DNA from: Erwinia aphidicola
GTDB taxonomy: Bacteria > Pseudomonadota > Gammaproteobacteria > Enterobacterales > Enterobacteriaceae
Length of the DNA: 64,000 nt
Assembly: GCF_024169515.1 (NCBI RefSeq)
Contig: NZ_JAMKCQ010000001.1
Span: 3,410,001-3,474,000, forward strand
Reading direction: 5' to 3'
Positions 53,257 through 62,671 of this stretch are shown here, one piece after another. Below the pieces are notes generated by a model that was not told where the DNA came from, did not search any database, and saw only the letters and a list, made by a program, of their open reading frames with translations. Each line of letters opens with the position of its first letter. Position 1 is the stretch's first letter. The position numbers were made by a program, and so were the translations under genes.

Positions 53257-53979
53257 ATGACACCTGAGAACTATTTCAGTTGGCGAACCGAAATGCAATT
53301 TGCCTTTAGTCAGGTTGTCAGCAAGGCTGATATTACCCGTACTATTGAGCAGCAGATGTCTCATCTGGGATTCGATTTTTATGCATTTTTTATTCGGCAC
53401 CCCGTTCCTTTTACCCGGCCGAAAACCTTTTTTTTTACTAATTATCCACAGAATTGGGTCGAGTATTATTTGCAGGAGGACTTTGCACAGCTCGATCCGG
53501 TTTTGAAAATTTGTCGTGCTCCTGGAAACGTCTGGCCGTGGGACGAAATGGCCGATGCAGCAGGCAGAAAAGTGTTCCGGGCTGCCCGTAAACACGGCAT
53601 CTATCACGGTATTTCATGTTCGATGATGGCGAAGAATCGATCTATGGGTATCTTGTCGATGTCCTATGCTTGTGAAAGTAAGACTATTCAGTTAACAACT
53701 GGACTGGAGCTTCAACTTCAGAACCTGGCCGAACTGAGCCTTGCTGCGCTGATCGAGATGGATGATATCTCGATGACGGCCGCTAAACTGGAATTAAGTG
53801 AACGAGAATTGGAGATACTAAAATGGACAGCGGAGGGAAAAACTTCTGCAGAAATATCCTTAATACTCTCAATTTCAAAAAATACGGTGAACTTTCACCA
53901 AAAAAACATGCAAAAACGATTTAATGCACCAAACAAAACGCAAATCGCCTCTTACGCTGCAGCAATCGGTTTAATCTGA
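53257..53979 (+). CDS. sdiA: AHL-responsive LuxR-type regulator SdiA
   Basis: 240 residues, the E. coli SdiA length, GAGGCG before the ATG. The N-terminal autoinducer-binding domain keeps RHPVPFTRPKTFFFTNYPQN, WVEYYLQEDFAQLDPVLKIC. The C-terminal helix-turn-helix ILKWTAEGKTSAEISLILSI, SKNTVNFHQKNMQKRFNAPN is almost identical to E. coli. It binds acyl-homoserine lactones and activates target promoters. Position upstream of yecF-uvrY-uvrC is that of E. coli sdiA, but a luxI-type gene follows on the same strand. Confidence 0.95.
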   Translation: MTPENYFSWRTEMQFAFSQVVSKADITRTIEQQMSHLGFDFYAFFIRHPVPFTRPKTFFFTNYPQNWVEYYLQEDFAQLDPVLKICRAPGNVWPWDEMADAAGRKVFRAARKHGIYHGISCSMMAKNRSMGILSMSYACESKTIQLTTGLELQLQNLAELSLAALIEMDDISMTAAKLELSERELEILKWTAEGKTSAEISLILSISKNTVNFHQKNMQKRFNAPNKTQIASYAAAIGLI

Positions 53980-53989
53980 AAGAGGATGC

Positions 53990-54009
53990 AACTACTAATT
54001 TTGGTAGTT
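53990..54009. promoter_or_regulatory. 20-bp inverted repeat before luxI, candidate lux box
   Basis: Perfect arms AACTAC and GTAGTT around TAATTTTG, 20 bp in all, the length and symmetry of lux-type operators, starting 10 bp after the sdiA stop and 97 bp before the synthase ATG. No T run follows, so not an obvious terminator. Confidence 0.5.
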
Positions 54010-54023
54010 TCGTATTGCTAACC

Positions 54024-54054
54024 GGTTGTCTACCCTGCGCCCAGGGTGACAACC
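54024..54054 (+). other. Strong hairpin in the luxI leader
   Basis: GGTTGTC-T-ACCCTG / CAGGGT-GACAACC: thirteen base pairs with one bulged T and a CGCC loop, about 52 bases before the luxI ATG. Lacks a T tract. Could insulate luxI from sdiA transcripts or affect leader stability. Confidence 0.65.
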
Positions 54055-54106
54055 CTGCCCGTGCCGTCAGGAGCGGCGCTCACGAGGGAATGCGACAGGG
54101 GATTAT

Positions 54107-54733
54107 ATGAAGATTATCCAGACCAGATTGAAGGACATGCCATCGTCGTTGCTGGCAGAATTAGGAAGTTATCGGTATAGCGTTTTTGCCCGCGGTGAGG
54201 GCTGGTCAATTCCTTCACGCCTGAGCACTCCGGGACAGGAGTACGACCGCTATGACCGATCTGATGTGATCTGGTTGATCGCCTGGAAAGCGCAGCATGG
54301 TATTTGCGGCTGCGTACGCCTGATGGCGTGGCACAACCCCGATAATAATTCGTCGGAGATGATCGGTGAGAGTGAGTCTGACGACAGCGAAATTGTCTGG
54401 GAAATGTCGCGCTTTTCCGCCCGGCTTGAGATTGACGCCGAACTGCCACTCAATATTTTATGGCATGCGGTACAGCTGGCGGCGCAGTCCGGCGTGAAAT
54501 ACCTTTACAGCGCGGCAACGCCAATGCTGGAACAGATGTTTGAACAGCATCAGGTGAATTATGAACCCCTCACGCCGGGGATTATCCAGTCAGAGGATAA
54601 TCTGTTTGCGGTGAAAATCCCGGTGCAGCAGCCCAATCTGGCGGAAAAATTCCACGGGGCGCGGCGTTTTCGTCCTGAGGAAGTGCTGCCCACGCTGGGC
54701 GTTTCGGTTAGCTGGGGAGCGCGCGGGCGTTAG
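54107..54733 (+). CDS. Acyl-homoserine-lactone synthase (LuxI family)
   Basis: 208 residues, AGGGGA before the ATG. The invariant residues of the family are present: R23, F27, W33, E45, D47, D50 (QEYDRYD), R71 (CVRLM) and E99, R102 (WEMSRF). It makes an N-acyl-homoserine lactone from SAM and an acyl-ACP; chain length cannot be read from sequence. Tandem with sdiA, 127 bp apart. Synthases of the ExpI/PhzI group next to SdiA-type receptors are known from Pectobacterium and Erwinia/Pantoea. Confidence 0.93.
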   Translation: MKIIQTRLKDMPSSLLAELGSYRYSVFARGEGWSIPSRLSTPGQEYDRYDRSDVIWLIAWKAQHGICGCVRLMAWHNPDNNSSEMIGESESDDSEIVWEMSRFSARLEIDAELPLNILWHAVQLAAQSGVKYLYSAATPMLEQMFEQHQVNYEPLTPGIIQSEDNLFAVKIPVQQPNLAEKFHGARRFRPEEVLPTLGVSVSWGARGR

Positions 54734-54737
54734 TCGC

Positions 54738-55079
54738 TCAGTGACCCTGCCACTTTGACCACAGCGTGATTAATAACCACGCTGCCGCACACCAGCACAC
54801 TACGGCTGCCAGTAGCGCCCACGGCAGCCGCATCAAATTGATCAAATACCATAGCGACAGCAGATAGACAAAATAGGGAATAATCGCCCACATCCCAAAA
54901 AGAATGGTGGTGCGCAGTGCTTCAACACCGCGTTCACTGGCAACAATATAGTGAGCCAGCAGGGCGAATGTGGGAAACAGCGGGATCAGACCGGCAAGAT
55001 AGTAATTGCGGGTTTTGGACAGAATGCCAATTAACACCACAACGAAAGCGCCGAGTAATGCTTTGAAAAGTAAGGCCAT
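54738..55079 (-). CDS. ydgC: GlpM-family inner membrane protein YdgC
   Basis: 113 residues (E. coli YdgC 111). Hydrophobic throughout, with KTRNYYLAGLIPLFPTFALL, AHYIVASERGVEALRTTILF matching YdgC. Four membrane segments. Function unknown. Convergent with the synthase gene, four bases apart. In E. coli ydgC is elsewhere on the chromosome. Confidence 0.92.
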   Translation of the reverse strand: MALLFKALLGAFVVVLIGILSKTRNYYLAGLIPLFPTFALLAHYIVASERGVEALRTTILFGMWAIIPYFVYLLSLWYLINLMRLPWALLAAVVCWCAAAWLLITLWSKWQGH

Positions 55080-55173
55080 TGCTTTATTCAGTCAGCGAAA
55101 ACCTTAAGATGTGACAAAATCACTGAAAAAGCAATGGACCTTTTATGAGCCAGCGTGCGCCAGCGCTAGGGGA

Positions 55174-55398
55174 TTACTGGCGGAACGCGAACTTAATTTG
55201 CTTAACGGTGTTGCTAAATACTTCCGCCTGCTGCCGATCTTCGAGATCGGCGATGTAGCGTTCCATCTTGATAATCACTTTCCCGGCATCGGCCTGACCC
55301 ATTCCCTTCAGCATCAGCGTAACCAGTGCCTTCATACAGGTCACTTCGTTGGCGAGTGCCTGCACTTCTTCGCTGGTTGTAAAGTCAATCTGACTCAT
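55174..55398 (-). CDS. yecF: Small DUF2594 protein YecF
   Basis: 74 residues from the ATG at 55398, the E. coli length; a TTG 12 bp upstream is in frame but the GGGAGAG site fits the ATG. ELANEV-like [40 protein letters not shown] and [13 protein letters not shown] match YecF. Function unknown. Lies between sdiA and uvrY as in E. coli. Confidence 0.93.
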   Translation of the reverse strand: MSQIDFTTSEEVQALANEVTCMKALVTLMLKGMGQADAGKVIIKMERYIADLEDRQQAEVFSNTVKQIKFAFRQ

Positions 55399-55897
55399 GA
55401 TCTCTCCCAATAGTCATTGAAAACAGTGCACCTGGCAGGTGGACCAGGCACTAAAAGTTGTTAAAAGTATATCACATAATGGTATGAAGGAATCCCCTGC
55501 GCGGGGCGCTTAAGATTAAACTGAACTCATCACTCAGGCAGCGGTGATTAACATTGATGGCAGAATAGGATGGCGAATCGGCTGCCGCATAAAAAGAGTG
55601 AGCTATTATTTTTTCAAAATTTAAACTATTGCCGGGTAAATCTATCTATTTGTAATATATGTGATAATTTACTATGATTTGAATCTGTTATTGATGGCGC
55701 GAGTTATCTGGCCCTGATAGTTGTGCTAATACAGTGGCAATGTTGTTGGATTTTCACGCGAATAAAATGCGCTGGATAATTATTTTTTCTGCGCTATGTA
55801 TCATTATTTCTGTTCTAACACTGCTGGAAAAGTAGTAACATAACGGCCCTGCCAATGTCTCTACTGTCACCCGCCTCAGCCATCTAGGGAGCCTCTT
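55399..55897. other. AT-rich region upstream of uvrY
   Basis: About 500 bp with no convincing gene; presumably promoters of yecF (leftward) and uvrY (rightward). Confidence 0.6.
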
Positions 55898-56557
55898 TTG
55901 ATAAGCGTATTTCTTGTTGATGACCACGAACTGGTACGTGCAGGTATTCGTCGCATCCTGGAAGATATCAAAGGTATCCAGGTCGTCGGCGAAGCCAACT
56001 GCGGTGAGGATGCGGTAAAGTGGTGCCGTAGCAACAGTGCCGACGTGGTGCTGATGGATATGAACATGCCCGGCATTGGCGGCCTTGAGGCCACGCGTAA
56101 GATTGTGCGCTACGCCCCGGACAGCAAAATCATCATGCTGACCATCTATACGGAGAACCCGCTGCCGGCGAAAGTCATGCAGGCTGGGGCTTCCGGCTAT
56201 CTGAGCAAAGGTGCCGCGCCGCAGGAAGTGGTCAGCGCGATACGCTCCGTTAACGCCGGGCAGCGCTACATTGCTTCAGATATTGCTCAACAGATGGCGT
56301 TAAGCCAGCTTGAACCGCAAAAAGCGGAATCCCCTTTCAGCTGTTTGTCGGAACGCGAATTGCAGATTATGCTGATGATTACCAAAGGCCAGAAAGTGAC
56401 GGAAATTTCCGAACAGCTTAACCTGAGCCCGAAAACCGTTAACAGCTATCGCTACCGCATGTTCAGCAAGCTTAACATTAGTGGTGATGTAGAGTTAACG
56501 CACCTGGCCATTCGTCATGGCCTGTTCAATGCGGAGCCGTTAATCAGTAGTGAGTGA
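55898..56557 (+). CDS. uvrY: Response regulator UvrY (GacA family)
   Basis: 219 residues, TTG start (TTG ATA AGC) behind GGGAGCC. Receiver domain [20 protein letters not shown] with phospho-acceptor D54 ([10 protein letters not shown]); LuxR-type helix-turn-helix [39 protein letters not shown]. Paired with the sensor BarA, it activates the Csr small RNAs and so carbon storage, motility and, in plant-associated relatives, virulence genes. Overlaps the uvrC start by eight bases. Confidence 0.96.
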   Translation: MISVFLVDDHELVRAGIRRILEDIKGIQVVGEANCGEDAVKWCRSNSADVVLMDMNMPGIGGLEATRKIVRYAPDSKIIMLTIYTENPLPAKVMQAGASGYLSKGAAPQEVVSAIRSVNAGQRYIASDIAQQMALSQLEPQKAESPFSCLSERELQIMLMITKGQKVTEISEQLNLSPKTVNSYRYRMFSKLNISGDVELTHLAIRHGLFNAEPLISSE

Positions 56558-58382
56558 TCTGTTTGATGCTAAATCTTTCCTGAAAACCGTCACCAGTCAG
56601 CCTGGCGTCTACCGGATGTATGATGCCGGCGGCACAGTCATCTATGTCGGTAAAGCGAAGGATCTCAAAAAGCGCCTGACCAGCTATTTTCGCGGCAATC
56701 TCGCCAGCCGGAAAACCGAAGCGCTGGTGGCACAAATTCAGCAAATTGATGTGACGGTAACGCACACGGAAACCGAAGCGTTACTGCTTGAGCACAACTA
56801 CATCAAGCTCTACCAGCCGCGCTATAACGTGCTGCTGCGTGACGATAAATCCTATCCCTATATCTTTCTGAGTGCGGATACCCATCCACGCCTTGCCAGC
56901 CACCGCGGCGCCAAGCATGCGAAAGGGGAGTACTTTGGCCCTTTTCCCAATGGCTATGCGGTGCGTGAAACCCTGTCGCTGTTGCAAAAAGTCTTTCCGG
57001 TTCGCCAGTGCGAAAACAGCGTATACCGCAATCGCACGCGTCCCTGCCTGCAGTATCAGATTGGTCGCTGCCTTGGGCCCTGCGTCGCAGGACTGGTTTC
57101 GGAAGAGGAGTATGCGCAGCAAATTGATTACGTCCGGCTGTTCCTGTCCGGTAAAGATGATCAGGTGCTTAACCAGCTGGTGGGACGGATGGAAAACGCC
57201 AGCCGCGATCTGCGCTTTGAAGAAGCGGCCAGGCTGCGCGATCAAATTCAGGCCGTGCGCCGGGTAACCGAGAAGCAGTTTGTCTCAAACCAGGGCGATG
57301 ACCTTGATGTGATTGGCGTGGCGTTTGACTCGGGCATGGCCTGTCTGCATGTGCTGTTTATCCGCCAGGGGAAAGTGCTGGGCAGCCGCAGCTATTTCCC
57401 AAAAGTGCCGGGTGGCACCGATCTGTCAGAAGTGGTGCAAACCTTTGTCGGTCAATTCTACCTGCAGGGGAGCCAGGCGCGCACGCTGCCGGGAGATATT
57501 CTGCTGGACTTTACGCTGCCGGAAAAAGATCTGCTGGCGGAGTCGCTGACCGAGCTGGCGGGGCGGCGCGTGTCGATTCAGAGCAAACCGCGCGGCGATC
57601 GTGCCCGCTACCTGAAGCTGGCCCGCACCAATGCGGCCACTGCGCTGGTGACGCGTCTGGCGCAGCACTCGACCATCCATCAACGGCTGGCTGCGCTGGC
57701 GCAAACGCTGGAGCTGCCGCCAATCCGGCGTATGGAGTGTTTCGATATCAGCCATACCATGGGCGAGCAGACCGTTGCTTCCTGTGTGGTGTTCGATGCT
57801 AACGGGCCGCTGCGCAGTGAGTATCGTCGTTACAATATTACGGGAATTACCCCGGGTGATGACTACGCGGCAATGAATCAGGTGCTGCGCCGCCGCTATG
57901 GCAAAGCGATTGAAGAGAGCAAAATCCCTGATGTGATCCTGATCGATGGCGGAAAAGGCCAGCTGGCTCAGGCGAAAACAGTGTTTGCCGAGCTGGATGT
58001 ACCCTGGGATAAAAATCGCCCGCTGCTTCTCGGCGTCGCGAAAGGGAGCGATCGTCGGGCAGGGCTGGAAACGCTGTTCCTCGAGCCGGAAGGTGAGGGC
58101 TTTGCTCTGCCGGCGGACTCCCCGGCGCTGCATGTTATCCAGCATATTCGTGATGACTCTCACAATCACGCAATTACGGGTCATCGTAATAAACGGGCAA
58201 AAGTGAAGAACACCAGTGCACTGGAAACCATCGAAGGCATCGGCCCGAAACGCCGCCAGTCGCTGCTTAAGTACATGGGGGGCCTGCAACCGCTGATTAA
58301 TGCCTCGGTTGAGGAGATTGCCAGCGTGCCGGGAATATCGCACGCGCTGGCGGAAAAAATCTTCCATGCGCTGAAACACTAA
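56550..58382 (+). CDS. uvrC: Excinuclease ABC subunit C
   Basis: 610 residues, GTG start. GIY-YIG domain [20 protein letters not shown] at the N-terminus, UVR motif near residue 204 ([20 protein letters not shown]), endonuclease domain with the DISHTMG and IDGGKGQL motifs, and a C-terminal helix-hairpin-helix pair ([18 protein letters not shown]). It makes both incisions in nucleotide excision repair. Translationally coupled to uvrY. Confidence 0.98.
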   Translation: MSDLFDAKSFLKTVTSQPGVYRMYDAGGTVIYVGKAKDLKKRLTSYFRGNLASRKTEALVAQIQQIDVTVTHTETEALLLEHNYIKLYQPRYNVLLRDDKSYPYIFLSADTHPRLASHRGAKHAKGEYFGPFPNGYAVRETLSLLQKVFPVRQCENSVYRNRTRPCLQYQIGRCLGPCVAGLVSEEEYAQQIDYVRLFLSGKDDQVLNQLVGRMENASRDLRFEEAARLRDQIQAVRRVTEKQFVSNQGDDLDVIGVAFDSGMACLHVLFIRQGKVLGSRSYFPKVPGGTDLSEVVQTFVGQFYLQGSQARTLPGDILLDFTLPEKDLLAESLTELAGRRVSIQSKPRGDRARYLKLARTNAATALVTRLAQHSTIHQRLAALAQTLELPPIRRMECFDISHTMGEQTVASCVVFDANGPLRSEYRRYNITGITPGDDYAAMNQVLRRRYGKAIEESKIPDVILIDGGKGQLAQAKTVFAELDVPWDKNRPLLLGVAKGSDRRAGLETLFLEPEGEGFALPADSPALHVIQHIRDDSHNHAITGHRNKRAKVKNTSALETIEGIGPKRRQSLLKYMGGLQPLINASVEEIASVPGISHALAEKIFHALKH

Positions 58383-58453
58383 GCATTGCAACACCCGGGG
58401 CAATGTAGCAACATAGGGACAAATTCTACTCTGTCCAGACAGTTAGCGTAATT

Positions 58454-59002
58454 ATGCCATTTAATATTCCGACCTTACTTACCCTGTTTCGTGTAGTGTT
58501 AATCCCATTCTTTGTGCTGGCGTTTTATCTGCCATTTCAATGGGCTCCGCTCGCCTGTGCGCTGATTTTCATTTTCGCTGCGGTGACTGACTGGTTCGAC
58601 GGTTATCTGGCGCGCCGCTGGAAACAGACCACGCAGTTCGGCGCCTTCCTCGACCCGGTAGCGGATAAAGTGATGGTGGCAATGGCGCTGGTGCTGGTGG
58701 CGGAATATTTCCATGCCTGGTGGATTACGCTGCCTGCCGCCACCATGATTGCCCGCGAGATTATCATTTCTGCTCTGCGCGAGTGGATGGCTGAAATCGG
58801 TAAACGCAATAGCGTGGCCGTATCCTGGATCGGTAAAGTGAAAACCACGGCGCAGATGCTGGCGCTGTTTGCTCTGTTATGGCATCCAAATGATGTGATT
58901 GAAGGCGTCGGCGTCGCCGCTTTATATATCGCAGCGGTGCTCACTTTCTGGTCAATGTTCCAGTATCTCAGTGCGGCGCGCGGCGATCTGCTCGAACGGT
59001 GA
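58454..59002 (+). CDS. pgsA: CDP-diacylglycerol--glycerol-3-phosphate 3-phosphatidyltransferase
   Basis: 182 residues, the E. coli PgsA length. Membrane protein with the CDP-alcohol phosphatidyltransferase motif seen as [27 protein letters not shown]. It makes phosphatidylglycerophosphate, the first committed step to phosphatidylglycerol. Downstream of uvrC as in E. coli. Confidence 0.97.
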   Translation: MPFNIPTLLTLFRVVLIPFFVLAFYLPFQWAPLACALIFIFAAVTDWFDGYLARRWKQTTQFGAFLDPVADKVMVAMALVLVAEYFHAWWITLPAATMIAREIIISALREWMAEIGKRNSVAVSWIGKVKTTAQMLALFALLWHPNDVIEGVGVAALYIAAVLTFWSMFQYLSAARGDLLER

Positions 59003-59052
59003 TCGAAGCGGTTCAAAAAGCAGCAAACAGATGCTTTGTGAGGATAATTTTA

Positions 59053-59080
59053 TTGACTCGCCTGGTGAGAACAGTAGAAT
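59053..59080 (+). promoter_or_regulatory. Promoter of the tRNA Gly-Cys-Leu operon
   Basis: -35 TTGACT (59053-59058), 16-bp spacer, -10 TAGAAT (59075-59080), then a leader of about 70 nt before tRNA-Gly. Confidence 0.8.
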
Positions 59081-59157
59081 GCAACGCATCGAAAGGCAGC
59101 ATGGTCTGCCAGAAGATAAAGTAAGTCAGAGAGTTAACTTAACTTTTTGATTGCTAA

Positions 59158-59233
<76 letters not shown>

Positions 59234-59279
59234 AATTTAGTCAGCAGAGGTGAAGCTCTGATGACAGAAAAGAATAAAA

Positions 59280-59353
59280 GGCGCGTTGGCAGAGTGGCCA
59301 TGCTACGGATTGCAAATCCGTCTACCTCGGTTCGACTCCGGGACGCGCCTCCA
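59280..59353 (+). tRNA. cysT: tRNA-Cys(GCA)
   Basis: 74 nt, acceptor GGCGCGT / ACGCGCC, anticodon loop ATTGCAAAT (GCA), discriminator T and encoded CCA. Confidence 0.97.
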
Positions 59354-59365
59354 CTTTACACCCAA

Positions 59366-59451
59366 GCCCGGGTGGTGAAATCGGTAGACACAAGGGATTT
59401 AAAATCCCTCGGCTTATGGCTGTGTGGGTTCAAGTCCCACCCCGGGCACCA
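59366..59451 (+). tRNA. leuZ: tRNA-Leu(UAA)
   Basis: 86 nt with long variable arm, acceptor GCCCGGG / CCCGGGC, anticodon loop ATTTAAAAT (TAA), T arm GTTCAAGTC, encoded CCA. The adjacent integrase gene marks its 3' end as the likely prophage attachment site. Confidence 0.97.
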
Positions 59452-59502
59452 TCTTCGAACTACCGATTAAAACGAATAAAAACAAGCTGTAAGCAATGTC
59501 GT

Positions 59503-59529
59503 AACCGCCCTTGAAAGGCGGTTTTTTTA
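59503..59529. terminator. Terminator after tRNA-Leu
   Basis: Stem AACCGCC / GGCGGTT with loop CTTGAAA followed by seven Ts. Confidence 0.88.
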
Positions 59530-59578
59530 TACCTCAAAAACACACTTCAGAATATACCTTCAGAATATTTCCTTTCTT

Positions 59579-60589
59579 TCACTGACCGCCGACTACCGGG
59601 ACAATAGTGATTTTTCTGTTGTATCGTGCAGTTTGCTCAACATTTTTATGCCCGGAAATCGCCTGTTTGTCATAAATATTTCCGGACAGGTCTGAGATGC
59701 CTTTTGCCTTCAGGTCATGAAAGGTGAAGTTAAAATCAAGGTTTGGATAAGCTTCCCTTGCGGCTTCCTTTGCTTTCATCCAGCGGCTGTTAAACCCGTC
59801 ACGCGTGTACTTCGAACCGGATGGCTGGTGGACAACGAAAATGCTACTCATGCCGCTCTTTAAGGGCAGGGCATTGCATGCTTTAACCACAGATTCAAGA
59901 CGTGGGCTCCACGCTTTGATTTGAGCAACACTCGTTTTGCTTTGCTTAATCATGATCCCTTCTTCAACGAGCTGGCTTTTCTTCATTTCCAGCACATCAG
60001 CCTGGCGTGCACAGCATAGATAAGCCAGCTCCATAGCAACCTGTACCACAGGTGGCGACACTGTATATAGCGCGGCGTACTCAGCATTTGTGATGTACCG
60101 GTCTCGTGCAACCTCCTTGAACTGCTTTACCCCTTTGCAGGGATTTCCTTTAACCTTCCCGCGTTCAAAACCCCAGCGAAAGACACGGGACATAAACGCT
60201 TTTTCTCTGTTCGCCTGTGTTCTGCTTTTGACTCCGCGCTTATCCAGGTATTTACGCACATGCTCTGGCTTGATGGAATTCGGCGGCATTTTGCCGAAAA
60301 CAGAAATCACCTTCAGTGAGTACTTCCTGTAATCCTTCTGCGTCTCTTTGCCGAGCTCGAAAAAGTCAGCCGATTTGAAAAAGTTTTCAACCAAACCAGC
60401 GAACGTATTTTCGTCGGTACGATCATTAATCAGCGCTTCATAAGCACTCCATACCTGTGAAGGAGTTGATGTGATGTCGCAAAGGCGTATGGTCCCACCG
60501 TTCTTGGGCTTAAATTCATAAGCGGACCTGCCCCGGTACGTCCGGGGAGGCATCCACTGATCTTCTTTGTTTACCCTGACTCTCGCCAT
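59579..60589 (-). CDS. int: Phage tyrosine integrase
   Basis: 336 residues. N-terminal arm-binding part (RTYRGRSAYEFKPKNGGTIR), SAM-like core-binding domain near 55-150, and a catalytic domain with Arg in YLCCARQADVLEMK, HDLK in TFHDLKAKGISDLS (HxxK instead of the usual HxxR), His in SGHKNVEQ and the nucleophile Tyr323 in TARYNRK. Placed with its 3' end 128 bp from tRNA-Leu. Start overlaps the upstream stop (TAATG). Confidence 0.93.
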   Translation of the reverse strand: MARVRVNKEDQWMPPRTYRGRSAYEFKPKNGGTIRLCDITSTPSQVWSAYEALINDRTDENTFAGLVENFFKSADFFELGKETQKDYRKYSLKVISVFGKMPPNSIKPEHVRKYLDKRGVKSRTQANREKAFMSRVFRWGFERGKVKGNPCKGVKQFKEVARDRYITNAEYAALYTVSPPVVQVAMELAYLCCARQADVLEMKKSQLVEEGIMIKQSKTSVAQIKAWSPRLESVVKACNALPLKSGMSSIFVVHQPSGSKYTRDGFNSRWMKAKEAAREAYPNLDFNFTFHDLKAKGISDLSGNIYDKQAISGHKNVEQTARYNRKITIVPVVGGQ

Positions 60590-60822
60590 TAGTTCTCCAA
60601 TGCTCCGAAATTGGGCTCGAAATCCTCCACTCCAGCCGCATGACGGCGAGAAAGAGAATCGTTAAAATGTTGCCATGTGGTTCGGGGTCTGCCATCACGG
60701 CGGGTGATGAAAAACACCCCAGCACTCCTCAGACACTCACATTGTTTTGAGGGAATCCGATAGCCTGTCAGTTCCTGAATGTCAGCATCTGAAATAATTC
60801 CGTATTGGATCGTCTGTACCAT
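60589..60822 (-). CDS. DUF4224 excisionase-like protein
   Basis: 77 residues from the ATG at 60822 (GGAGACAAAT before it). Sequence ISDADIQELTGYRIPSKQCE, FFITRRDGRPRTTWQHFN is the DUF4224 pattern found upstream of phage integrase genes. Probably assists excision. One-base overlap with int. Confidence 0.82.
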   Translation of the reverse strand: MVQTIQYGIISDADIQELTGYRIPSKQCECLRSAGVFFITRRDGRPRTTWQHFNDSLSRRHAAGVEDFEPNFGALEN

Positions 60823-60870
60823 ATTTGTCTCCGCAACCCGCTGCATCGGGTAGTTAAGTGGCGTGACATG

Positions 60871-61209
60871 TCACGGGGTTAATTTCACTTCATACCATCC
60901 ATTTCGTGCCCAGCAGGCTGATTCTTCCTGTAGCGGGCAACTCTGCACCGGCAGTTGATCACCACAGCGGCCGCAGCGTTTCTTACTGAGCGATTTAAAT
61001 CGTGCTTTTGCCCTGGCATCGTCCTGGCGAATGAGAAGGGCGATGTACTCTGCCAGTTCGTAAGGGTCTCTGCCTGGACGGCGGGCGACCCGGTTACGCT
61101 CCAGCATTTCGAGCTCCTGAGTATCCAGCACCAGCTCCAGCTTCTGCTCACCGCTGGCAGCCTGCCGCGCGCGCTGCGCTGCTTTGCGTTCTGCTGCTGA
61201 CTTAGCCAT
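60871..61209 (-). CDS. Small phage protein with Cys-rich C-terminus
   Basis: 112 residues from the ATG behind GGAGAAGGGTT; the frame runs 24 codons further upstream without a site. N-terminus AKSAAERKAAQRARQAASGE, basic and helical; C-terminal CGRCGDQLPVQSCPLQEESA, C may bind zinc. Similar small proteins occur in lambdoid early regions. A competing frame (60885-61229) has no such features. Confidence 0.7.
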   Translation of the reverse strand: MAKSAAERKAAQRARQAASGEQKLELVLDTQELEMLERNRVARRPGRDPYELAEYIALLIRQDDARAKARFKSLSKKRCGRCGDQLPVQSCPLQEESACWARNGWYEVKLTP

Positions 61210-61504
61210 AACCCTTCTCCCTGCTGCACACAGGACAGACGTTATCGGACATCGAATAAGGGAAGCTGCTATCCAACTCATCGACCCACTGAAGGTGTTC
61301 GCTACACCAGAAGACCTCCCACGGCATACTGTAATGCTTCATCCAACTGGAAATCAGGAATGGTAATTCCGTTGGCGGCAGCTCCTCCGGCAGCAGCTTA
61401 TCGTTCAGCTCCCGTTCCGCGCGCGCCAGCATGTTCCTCAGTGAATTTATTTCCTCTTCCTGCTGCCGGACCTGTGCGTGAAGTTCAGCTTTGGTGACCA
61501 CCAT
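61202..61504 (-). CDS. Small phage protein, coiled coil and CxxC pair
   Basis: 100 residues. Start ATG 61504 or GTG 61501, both behind GGGAGG. N-terminal coiled coil (KAELHAQVRQQEEEINSLRN), C-terminal FWCSEHLQW and NVCPVCSREKGYG, a likely zinc-binding pair. Overlaps the next gene by eight bases. Function unknown. Confidence 0.68.
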   Translation of the reverse strand: MVVTKAELHAQVRQQEEEINSLRNMLARAERELNDKLLPEELPPTELPFLISSWMKHYSMPWEVFWCSEHLQWVDELDSSFPYSMSDNVCPVCSREKGYG

Positions 61505-61958
61505 CACCTCCCGGCGCTGGCGCTGCTGATTGATAGCGGCTGCTGATAGGCTCCCGGGCTATACCCTGAAACACTTTATCGATTATCCGGTCAGCATCAG
61601 TTGTACTCGGCACGGTTTCACTCTCTGTTGCCTCATTCCAGACCATATCAACAAGCTCACGCAATTGATTTCGATCCGGCACGCTGGACGCTGGCGGGGT
61701 GGTAGCTCTTAACGGGTCATCATAACAATCTGACAAAAACAGCCTACCCAGTTTTGTAAGGGTTTTGTTCTTGGGCGTGATTAAACCCATCTCAATCATG
61801 ATTGTTGTTATCGTGTGTCCGCAGTACCAGCCGCAGGCAATGTTCAGTAAGCTGTATCCAAGGAACTCACGATGATCCGTTCGTCCGAAACTAGTTCCCT
61901 CAAAGGCCTTTTGGATCACATCATCAGTTACTTCTGGGGCATGGAGGTAAGATTTCAC
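61485..61958 (-). CDS. Phage protein of unknown function
   Basis: 157 residues from GTG 61958, seven bases after GGAGG and overlapping the upstream stop (GTGA). Contains LNIACGWYCGHTITTIMIEM, GLITPKNKTLTKLGRLFLSD, a compact helical region. No family named with confidence. Confidence 0.68.
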   Translation of the reverse strand: MKSYLHAPEVTDDVIQKAFEGTSFGRTDHREFLGYSLLNIACGWYCGHTITTIMIEMGLITPKNKTLTKLGRLFLSDCYDDPLRATTPPASSVPDRNQLRELVDMVWNEATESETVPSTTDADRIIDKVFQGIAREPISSRYQSAAPAPGGDGGHQS

Positions 61959-62671
61959 TTCTTCACCTCCCACTTAACGCCATCCGCGTCGAGTGCCTTA
62001 ACACAATCGGATACGCCGTGGTTATAGCCATCATACCAAGTAACCCCGACTTTTGTCGGCTCGTCGTAATCAGGCAACACAACAACCTTCTGCGGCTGTG
62101 CGCTCCGCGTTGCTGCGATAATTGTTTCATCAGCCCAATCGCGATCAAACCCCGGCATTGTCGGCAGGGAAGCGGCAACGTCTTTCGTCACAGCATCGAT
62201 CCAGTCGCGCATGGCTTTTGCCACAACTACTATTTCCGACAATACGGCAGGCTGTGCGGCGGTGTAAAGGATTCGACAAGCATCCCTGCGCTCTTTGGCA
62301 TCCTGGTAAATATATTCTTTGCAGTCATACCATTGGCCATCAGTCCCAACCTGATAAACTGGCTCACCCGCCGCAGCATCGCGCCGGGCAATTTCTTCCC
62401 GCAGCTCGTCGCGCTCACGCTCTGCCGCTTGCAATGCCTCAATTAGCTGAATTACAACTGCGGGGTTGGATGCTGCAATGAAGCGGGCGTTATGCGCTTT
62501 CTGCTTCTTACTGCAATTGACACCATCGAATCCCATCCAGTCCACGATATTCCCACAGCGCGCATCATCAGGGGTGTGAATGGCGAATTTGTTTGTTTTT
62601 TCATTAATGAAGGCCTTCCAAATGCCCCCGGTCGCCCGCCGAGCCAGCTCTTTTAACTTTTGTGTGTTCAT
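61955..62671 (-). CDS. Ea22-like phage protein
   Basis: 238 residues from the ATG at 62671 behind GGAGAGCAGCC. N-terminal LKELARRATGGIWKAFINEK, then HNARFIAASNPAVVIQLIEA, LQAAERERDELREEIARRDA: the pattern of Ead/Ea22-like proteins of lambdoid phages. Role in the early region not established. Confidence 0.78.
   Translation of the reverse strand: MNTQKLKELARRATGGIWKAFINEKTNKFAIHTPDDARCGNIVDWMGFDGVNCSKKQKAHNARFIAASNPAVVIQLIEALQAAERERDELREEIARRDAAAGEPVYQVGTDGQWYDCKEYIYQDAKERRDACRILYTAAQPAVLSEIVVVAKAMRDWIDAVTKDVAASLPTMPGFDRDWADETIIAATRSAQPQKVVVLPDYDEPTKVGVTWYDGYNHGVSDCVKALDADGVKWEVKK

Noticed and set aside
54024..54054. Rho-independent terminator of sdiA
   Set aside because: Strong stem but no T run after it, so listed as a leader hairpin instead.
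57426..58403. 325-codon frame opposite uvrC
   Set aside because: Antisense shadow of uvrC in GC-rich codons, no family resemblance.
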